Positions 58,324 through 64,000 of a DNA stretch of 64,000 nt are shown piece after piece; within the stretch, counting starts at the first letter, position 1; each line of letters opens with the position of its first letter. Source of the stretch: Bradyrhizobium sp. dw_78. GTDB taxonomy: Bacteria > Pseudomonadota > Alphaproteobacteria > Rhizobiales > Xanthobacteraceae. The notes under the pieces were generated by a model. That model was not told the origin of the DNA, did not search any database, and was given only the letters and a program-made list of their open reading frames with translations. Made by a program: the position numbers and the translations under genes. The stretch covers positions 332,211 to 396,210 of the forward strand of contig NZ_JAAVUS010000006.1 of the NCBI RefSeq assembly GCF_018449525.1, given 5' to 3'.

Positions 58324-60009
58324 GTGAAGCTGAATAATCTGACGATTGCCCCTAAACTTGCCATTGTAGTGGGCGTGAGCCTGGTGGGGTTGTGTCTAGC
58401 GGGTATTCTTGCCTGCTATCTGATGCAGCAGGAAATGCTGAGCGCGCGCGCCGACCAGGCCCGCGCGATTTCCGAAATCGGCCGCAGCCTGGCGCTCGGT
58501 CTGCAGAAGGAAGTCGACGAAGGCAGGATCACCAAGGAAGCCGCGCTGGCCGAGTTCGGCCGTCTCGGCAATGCGATCCGTTTCGATAATGGCTCCGGCT
58601 ATCTGTTCGCCAATATGCTGGATGGCGTCACGGTTCTTTCGCCCAATCCCAAGCAGATCGGCGAGAACCGCCTGGACGAGAAGATCAATGGCCGGCTGAT
58701 CCTGCGCGAATTGTCCGATGGCGTCGCCGCGAAGGGGGATGTCGCGCTGACATACGACTATGTAAGGCCGGGCGAAACGGAATTGAGCCGCAAGCTCGCC
58801 TACGCGGTCGCGATCCCCGGCTGGAACATGTATATCGGCACCGGCACCTATCTCGATGATCTCGGCGCCAAGCTGAAACCGCTGGCCTGGCTGCTGGGCC
58901 TGTCGATCCTGGGCATTGCGATCATTGCCGGCGGCATCGCCTGGCTGATCAGCCGCAGCATCAGCCGTCCGCTCGGCCAACTTGGCGCCCGTATGCGCGG
59001 GCTCGCCGATGGTTCGCTGGAAGGCGATATTCCCGGCATCGATCGCGGCGACGAGGTCGGCGCGATGGCGGCAACGGTTCAGATCTTCAAGGACAATGCG
59101 CTGCGCATCCGCGGGCTCGAAAAGGCCGAGGAAGAGGCAAAGGAGCGTGCGGCGGCCGAACGCCGCGCGGCGATGGAGAGCCTCGCCAATGATTTCGAAC
59201 GCAGTGTCAACGGCATTGTCCGCTCGGTATCGACGGCGGCGGCAGGAATGCAGAATACGGCGGAATCGATGACGTCGACCGCGAGCGACGCCAGTGCGCG
59301 CGCCGCAACCGTGGGGGCGGCTTCCGAAAGCGCGTCGAACAATGTCGGCACAGTCGCTGCCGCTGCGGAAGAACTCTCAAGCTCGGTCGCCGAGATCTCA
59401 CGCCAGGTCTCGCAATCGAGCGAGATCGCAAGCAAAGCGGTGGCGGACGCCGAGAGCACCAACGCGACCGTCAAGGCGCTGTCCACCGGCGCCGAAAAGA
59501 TCGGTGAAGTGGTCAAGCTGATCCACAGTATCGCCGCCCAGACCAATTTGCTGGCGCTTAACGCGACGATCGAGGCGGCGCGCGCCGGCGAGTCCGGCCG
59601 CGGCTTCGCCGTGGTGGCATCCGAGGTCAAGGCGCTGGCCAATCAGACCGCCAGGGCGACCGAGGAAATCTCGGCGCAGGTTGCGGCCATGCAGGGCTCG
59701 ACCAGCGAAGCGGTGGTCTCGATCGGCGGTATCACCGAAACCATCGCGCAGATGAGCGAGATCACCGTCAACATCTCCGCCGCGATCGGACAACAGGGTG
59801 ACGCGACCCGCGAGATCGCGCGTAATATTCAGTCGGTCGCGGCCGGCTCCAACGAAATCAGCGCCCATATCGGCGGCGTTACCACGGCGGCCGCCGCCAC
59901 CGGCGCCGCCGCGTCGGACGTCCTCTCGAATGCGCGCGAACTGGACACCCAGTCGGGCATGTTGCGCAGCGCCGTCGATGAGTTCCTGGCCAAGGTCCGC
60001 GCGGCGTAA
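58324..60009 (+). CDS. Methyl-accepting chemotaxis protein
   Basis: 561 residues from GTG 58324 with GGAG upstream. One membrane span at about 10-30, an extracytoplasmic sCache_2 domain (about 35-185; FDNGSGYLFANMLDGVTVLS), a second span (about 190-212), HAMP (RSISRPLGQLGARMRGLADG), and the signalling hairpin with AAQTNLLALNATIEAARAGE followed by SGRGFAVVASEVKALANQTA. It senses a small ligand, probably an organic acid by Cache type. No che genes adjacent, so the signal goes to a distant CheA/CheW cluster. Confidence 0.94.
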   Translation: MKLNNLTIAPKLAIVVGVSLVGLCLAGILACYLMQQEMLSARADQARAISEIGRSLALGLQKEVDEGRITKEAALAEFGRLGNAIRFDNGSGYLFANMLDGVTVLSPNPKQIGENRLDEKINGRLILRELSDGVAAKGDVALTYDYVRPGETELSRKLAYAVAIPGWNMYIGTGTYLDDLGAKLKPLAWLLGLSILGIAIIAGGIAWLISRSISRPLGQLGARMRGLADGSLEGDIPGIDRGDEVGAMAATVQIFKDNALRIRGLEKAEEEAKERAAAERRAAMESLANDFERSVNGIVRSVSTAAAGMQNTAESMTSTASDASARAATVGAASESASNNVGTVAAAAEELSSSVAEISRQVSQSSEIASKAVADAESTNATVKALSTGAEKIGEVVKLIHSIAAQTNLLALNATIEAARAGESGRGFAVVASEVKALANQTARATEEISAQVAAMQGSTSEAVVSIGGITETIAQMSEITVNISAAIGQQGDATREIARNIQSVAAGSNEISAHIGGVTTAAAATGAAASDVLSNARELDTQSGMLRSAVDEFLAKVRAA

Positions 60010-60041
60010 GCCGGTCGGATGCGGGCGGGATAGCGCTGCTT

Positions 60042-60962
60042 CTATCCGGCCGAGGTCGGCCGAGACGCGATCACCACGCCGGCGAGCACAAGCGCATAGC
60101 CTATGAGGTGGAACAGCCGCGGCTGTTCGCCCAGCAGCAGGATCGCCATCACCGAGCCGAACACCGGCATCAGATGGAAGAACGGCGCGGCGCGGTTCGG
60201 TCCGATCAGCGCGATGCCGCGGTTGAAGCAGAGATAGGCCAGCACGGACGGAAAGATCACCACGAAAATCAGCGTGGCGATCGTCAGCAGGTCGGGCTTC
60301 AGCGTCAGCCCCGCCGAAAACTCCCAGACCGAGAACGGCAGCAGCAGCAGCGCGCCGCAGCCGGTGGTGAAGGCGATCAGGGACAATTGATGCGTCGCCG
60401 GGCGGCGCGGCATCAGCGCCGAATAGAGCCCGAACGCCAGCAGCGCGCCCGCGACCATGACGTCGCCCTTGTTGAACCGGATGCTGGCGATCGCCGCGAA
60501 ATCGCCGCGTAGGATGATGGTGAAAACCCCGGCCAGCGAGATGGCGATGCCGATGAACTGCGCCCCGGTCAGCCGCATCCCGAACACCAGCGACCACAGC
60601 GCCACGAACAACGGTCCCGACGACTGGATCAACAGCGCGTTCAGCGCCTGCGTATACTGCAGACCCCAATAGGACAGGGCATTGTTGATCGCGAAGCCGG
60701 TAGCGGACAGCACCACCAGCAGCGGCAGCCGTTCGCGCAACGCCGGCCAGTCGCGCTTGAGATGCGGCCAGGCGAACGGAAGCAAGGTCAGGAACGCGCC
60801 GGCCCAGCGGATGCAGGACAAGGTCATTGGCGGCACATGGCCCGCGGCGTAATGCCCCAGCACGATATTGCCCGCCCAGAACAGCGAGGCCAGGCTGAGC
60901 AGCAGATAGGGCCGGTTACTGAGCCAGTACAGCGGCGAGGGGCGCGGGGGATTAGAAGGCAA
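60042..60962 (-). CDS. EamA-family (DMT) exporter
   Basis: 306 residues, ten membrane spans in two EamA repeats. First repeat starts LLLSLASLFWAGNIVLGHYA; the second includes GTALITFVVIF-like hydrophobic strands and ends IGYALVLAGVVIAS. The family exports amino acids, nucleosides or drugs; substrate unknown. The start is TTG 60960-60962, because no ATG or GTG precedes the first span. Convergent with the chemotaxis gene. Confidence 0.9.
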   Translation of the reverse strand: MPSNPPRPSPLYWLSNRPYLLLSLASLFWAGNIVLGHYAAGHVPPMTLSCIRWAGAFLTLLPFAWPHLKRDWPALRERLPLLVVLSATGFAINNALSYWGLQYTQALNALLIQSSGPLFVALWSLVFGMRLTGAQFIGIAISLAGVFTIILRGDFAAIASIRFNKGDVMVAGALLAFGLYSALMPRRPATHQLSLIAFTTGCGALLLLPFSVWEFSAGLTLKPDLLTIATLIFVVIFPSVLAYLCFNRGIALIGPNRAAPFFHLMPVFGSVMAILLLGEQPRLFHLIGYALVLAGVVIASRPTSAG

Positions 60963-61062
60963 TGCGGAAACGATCGGTGCTCAAAAAAGGGAAGCCCCGT
61001 TGTGCCGGTTATTGCCGCCGGGACAAGACGGCGGAGAGGATTGGTGCCATGCGGCGGGTCGC

Positions 61063-61914
61063 TTATTTCTGCGGGCCCGACAGCGAGATGTCGCGCTCGG
61101 CGCGGAAAACGTTGCTGTACAGATTGGCGATCCACTGCCGCCCGCTCGAGGTGACGTTGAGATAGCGGATCGCGGTCTGCACATGCGGCGCGACGCTGTT
61201 CCAGTAAAATTGCGGATAGAGATTGACGAGATCGGCCGGCGAGGAATAGCCGAGCTGCCGGTTCAGTCCGGCCTCCTCGAATTCGTAATAAAGCGCATTG
61301 GCCTTGCGGATGTAATGCGGATCGCCGAGCTGTCCGATCAGGTCGGCCGCCCGCAGCAGCGCGGCCTCCTCGTCGCATTGCTCGTCTTCACTGGGAAAGC
61401 TCGAGGGAAAGCGGGTGCCTTCGACCGCGCGCGCGATCCGCCGCTTGTCCAGTTGCGCGATGCCTTCGATCCGCTCCGTCACGAACATCTTGGAGCGATC
61501 GACGTGATAGGGCAGCAGCGCGGCATCCGACGATCCGCGCGGCAACGTGACCTTGCGGCCGTTGGAATCGAATCGACGAGATAGCCGTCCTGGTCGTCGG
61601 ACTTGAACAGCCCGCGCACATAACCGATGTCGTGGGTCAGGCAGGCGATGATCACATGCGCATAATCTTCCGCGGGCATGTGGGTATGAAGCGCGCGGCC
61701 GCGCAGAATGTCGTGCCCCGCCAGCGTCACCAGCATGGTGTGTTCGACATTTGTGATAGAGCGCGTCGCTATTGCCGATGCATTCCAGCGCAATTCGCGC
61801 GATCGAAGGCACCATCTCCACCAGATGCGCCTGCGACGAGCCGAACCGGCGCCGCATGTAATTCGCCAGGAATTCGCCCAAGGCGTCGGCGGCAAGTTCG
61901 GGAACGGTGATCAT
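61063..61914 (-). pseudogene. HD-domain phosphohydrolase gene with two compensating frameshifts
   Basis: Start ATG 61912-61914 with AGGGAG upstream. The first 54 and last ~165 residues share one frame, but the HD core (NVEHTMLVTLAGHDIL...IIACLTHDIGYVRG) is read only in another. Frame leaves at TTT 61750-61752, where one extra base lies, and returns at a tandem GAATC-GAATC (61565-61574), where one copy is extra. Removing both restores a continuous protein of about 281 residues with the metal-binding His and HD pair. Either the gene was recently broken or the assembly has errors. Substrate unknown. Confidence 0.8.
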
Positions 61915-62445
61915 CGCCGGTTGCTCCCTGTATCGATGCGGGCCGTCCGCAACCCATATAAGGATAGCGTGGCGTTGTGACATCATCGTTGCGGAAGACG
62001 CGCGCCGAATTGCGGCGGTATCCGGCGCGTCAGCAACTCCCAAATCCGGATCGGGATGGGGCTTGCCGTGCCGCAGCCGAAGGTGAACGCGCCGCCTTAG
62101 CGTTGCCGGGCGCAACTTTTGTTTTGCCGGCCGGGCGACCGTTTGCCCCGAAAACGCCCGATAGCTCAGGCAGCGCCGCGCCACCGCGTCGCAGCCGTCA
62201 TTTTTTAAGGGGATATCAAGGGCTTGGGACCCCCGTAACAGGGCTGAAAAGCCCCCTTCTTGCTTGCGTCAATAGCCCGCATCCTTTATCCGGTAGGTGC
62301 CTCGCATGCGAGCGGCCCCGGCCGTGATTTAGGCTGGGCGCATGATCCGGAAAAGCACGCTCTCGGGCTTGATCCGAGGCTCAGGACTGGTTTTCCGAGT
62401 TGATCGTGCTCGTGCAGAGAATGTTGCAGAGGGAATATCCGCGAA
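61915..62445. other. 530-bp region upstream of purA with repeat B
   Basis: No gene supported. It contains a small stem (GGGCT-GAAA-AGCCC, near 62245), a CTCGCATGCGAG palindrome (62301-62312) and, at 62338-62412, a family B dispersed repeat (GCATGATCCGGAAAAGCACG...CTGGTTTTCCGAGTTGATCG). The purA promoter is probably just left of 62430. Confidence 0.5.
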
Positions 62446-63738
62446 ATGGCCAATGTTGTCGTCGTCGGCGCCCAATGGGGCGACGAGGGGAAGGGCAAGA
62501 TCGTCGACTGGTTGTCGGAGCAGGCCGATATTGTCGTGCGCTTCCAGGGCGGTCACAATGCGGGCCATACCCTGGTCATCAACGGCCAAACCTACAAACT
62601 GGCGCTGCTGCCGTCCGGTGTGCTGAGGCCGTCGAAATTGTCGGTGATCGGCAATGGCGTGGTGGTCGATCCGCAGGCATTTCTCGATGAGGTCGCCAAG
62701 CTGAAGGGGCAGGGCGTCGCGGTCAGCCCGGAGAATCTGCGGATCGCCGAAAACGTCACGCTGATCCTGCCGCTGCACCGCGAGCTTGATGCGCTCCGGG
62801 AGTCCTCCAACGCGATCACCGCGATCGGCACCACCAAGCGCGGCATCGGCCCGGCCTATGAGGACAAGGTCGGCCGTCGTGCGATCCGGCTGATGGACCT
62901 CGCCGATCTCAACACGCTGCCGCACAAGATCGAGCGGCTGCTGGCGCATCACAACGCGCTGCGCCGCGGTCTCAACCTGGAAGAGATCAGCGCTGCATCG
63001 ATCCTGAAGGAATTGACCGCGCTGGCGCCACAGCTTCTGCCTTACGCCGAAACGGTGTGGCGGCTGCTCGACCTCCGGCGCCGCGAGGGCAAGCGAATTC
63101 TGTTCGAGGGCGCGCAGGGCGCGCTGCTCGATGTCGACCACGGCACCTATCCTTATGTCACCTCGTCCAATACCGTGGCGGCGCAGGCGGCGACCGGCAC
63201 CGGCATGGGACCAAGCTCGGTCGGCTATGTGCTCGGCATCTGCAAGGCCTACACGACGCGGGTCGGGCAGGGTCCGTTCCCGACCGAACTCACCAACGAG
63301 ATCGGCGAGGAGATCGGCCGCCGCGGCAAGGAATTCGGCGTCAATACCGGGCGCAAGCGGCGCTGCGGCTGGTTCGACGCGGTGCTGGTGCGGCAGACCG
63401 TGCGGACCTGTGGCATTCACGGCCTGGCCTTGACCAAGCTCGATATTCTCGACGGCTTCGATTCGATCGAGGTCTGCGTCGGCTACATGCTGGACGGCAA
63501 GGAGATCGACCATCTGCCGGCCGGCGAGGGCGCCCAGTCCCGGGTGGTGCCGATCTACGAGACCATCGAGGGCTGGAAGCAGCCGACCGCCAATGCCCGT
63601 TCCTGGGCGGATTTGCCGGCGCAGGCGATCAAATATGTTCGCCGGGTCGAGGAATTGGTGGGCTGCCCGATCGCGTTGCTTTCCACCAGCCCGGAACGCG
63701 AGGATACTATCCTGGTTCAGAACCCGTTCGAGGCTTAA
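62446..63738 (+). CDS. purA: Adenylosuccinate synthetase
   Basis: 430 residues, the usual length, with AGAGGGAA upstream of the ATG. It joins IMP and aspartate with GTP hydrolysis in AMP synthesis. GDEGKGK (12-18, catalytic Asp13), FQGGHNAGHT (catalytic His), the IMP/GTP loop TTKRGIGPAYEDK, GANGALLDVDHGTYPYVTSSNT-type loop (here FEGAQGALLDVDHGTYPYVT) and the aspartate-binding loop GRKRRCGW are all in place. Core gene. Confidence 0.97.
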   Translation: MANVVVVGAQWGDEGKGKIVDWLSEQADIVVRFQGGHNAGHTLVINGQTYKLALLPSGVLRPSKLSVIGNGVVVDPQAFLDEVAKLKGQGVAVSPENLRIAENVTLILPLHRELDALRESSNAITAIGTTKRGIGPAYEDKVGRRAIRLMDLADLNTLPHKIERLLAHHNALRRGLNLEEISAASILKELTALAPQLLPYAETVWRLLDLRRREGKRILFEGAQGALLDVDHGTYPYVTSSNTVAAQAATGTGMGPSSVGYVLGICKAYTTRVGQGPFPTELTNEIGEEIGRRGKEFGVNTGRKRRCGWFDAVLVRQTVRTCGIHGLALTKLDILDGFDSIEVCVGYMLDGKEIDHLPAGEGAQSRVVPIYETIEGWKQPTANARSWADLPAQAIKYVRRVEELVGCPIALLSTSPEREDTILVQNPFEA

Positions 63739-63775
63739 CGAGATGTTACCGGAAAGCCCGCAGTGTTGATGAGAG

Positions 63776-64000
63776 ATGGCTGACTACTACCCGCTGATCG
63801 CCCGCGCCATTGCCGGACTGGACCCCAGTGCTCCCGGCGAGGCTCGCCGTGCGCTGTATGAGCGGGCGCGCTCGGCGCTGATCGCGCAATTGCGCAGCGT
63901 CGAGCCCCCCTTGAGCGAATCCGAGATCACCCGCGAACGACTGTCGCTGGAAGAGGCCGTGCGCAAGGTCGAATCCGAGGCGGCCCAGCGCGCCCGCGAT
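63776..64000 (+). CDS. Conserved hypothetical protein, cut by window edge
   Basis: From ATG 63776 the frame stays open to the end (75 residues visible). MADYYPLIARAIAGLDPSAP then RRALYERARSALIAQLRSVE is a signature of an alphaproteobacterial protein of unknown function. Strongly helical, no signal peptide. Follows purA by 38 bp on the same strand, so co-transcription is likely. Confidence 0.75.
   Translation, partial: MADYYPLIARAIAGLDPSAPGEARRALYERARSALIAQLRSVEPPLSESEITRERLSLEEAVRKVESEAAQRARD

Overview
The window looks like chromosome from a Bradyrhizobiaceae-type alphaproteobacterium (Bradyrhizobium/Rhodopseudomonas group). I base this on high GC, long GC-driven antisense reading frames, alphaproteobacterial forms of serC, carAB-greA and aatA, a BA14K protein, small Bradyrhizobium-type hypotheticals and several families of short dispersed repeats. 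No genome search was possible, so the genus is an inference.

Layout. 0-3.4 kb is the least ordinary part: the 3' end of a lower-GC P-loop NTPase-like gene, a PAP2-type membrane protein, a decayed small gene and a small membrane protein. 3.5-6.2 kb carries a fluoride riboswitch with crcB, a secreted Cys-rich protein, an orphan ParA and a 44-residue membrane peptide. 6.3-9.2 kb is a copper module, csoR and copA divergent around one operator. 9.3-13.3 kb holds a LysR regulator, trxB, an Lrp regulator, a DoxX protein and greA. 13.4-23 kb holds carB and carA, separated by an MFS pump with its ArsR-like regulator, an odd tRNA-like gene, a methyltransferase, dps and a thioesterase; yqeY follows. 23-31 kb has hypotheticals, two NTF2-like proteins, a repeat-rich stretch and a long uvrB. 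31-41 kb is a mosaic of single genes (metallophosphoesterase, two GSTs, CWC protein, aldo/keto reductase, GNAT, PAS sensor, second PAP2 protein, aatA, DUF992). 41-53 kb holds an EF-G-like GTPase, GNAT, aroE, a tandem pair of secreted proteins, lldD, glmM, an Fsr-type pump and two outer-membrane barrels. 53-64 kb holds a GNAT, serC-serA behind a structured leader, a BA14K protein, a dehydrogenase remnant, an MCP, an EamA exporter, a frameshifted HD-domain gene, purA and the start of a conserved hypothetical.

How the genes work together. Core metabolism covers carbamoyl phosphate (carA, carB), serine (serC, serA), shikimate (aroE), purines (purA), cell-wall precursors (glmM) and aspartate transamination (aatA). 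Stress functions are copper (csoR/copA), fluoride (crcB), thiol redox (trxB), iron/oxidative stress (dps) and UV repair (uvrB). Several local regulatory circuits can be read directly: a fluoride aptamer with a competing hairpin, a CsoR-type operator, paired GTTCA-N8-TGAAC operators, an Lrp-side palindrome, and a serC leader that presents its Shine-Dalgarno in a hairpin loop.

I see no prophage, CRISPR array, integrase or complete insertion sequence. The least explained items are the tRNA-like gene with an 8-nt anticodon loop, the twice-frameshifted HD gene, the repeat-invaded UvrB extension and the EF-G paralogue lacking its catalytic histidine.
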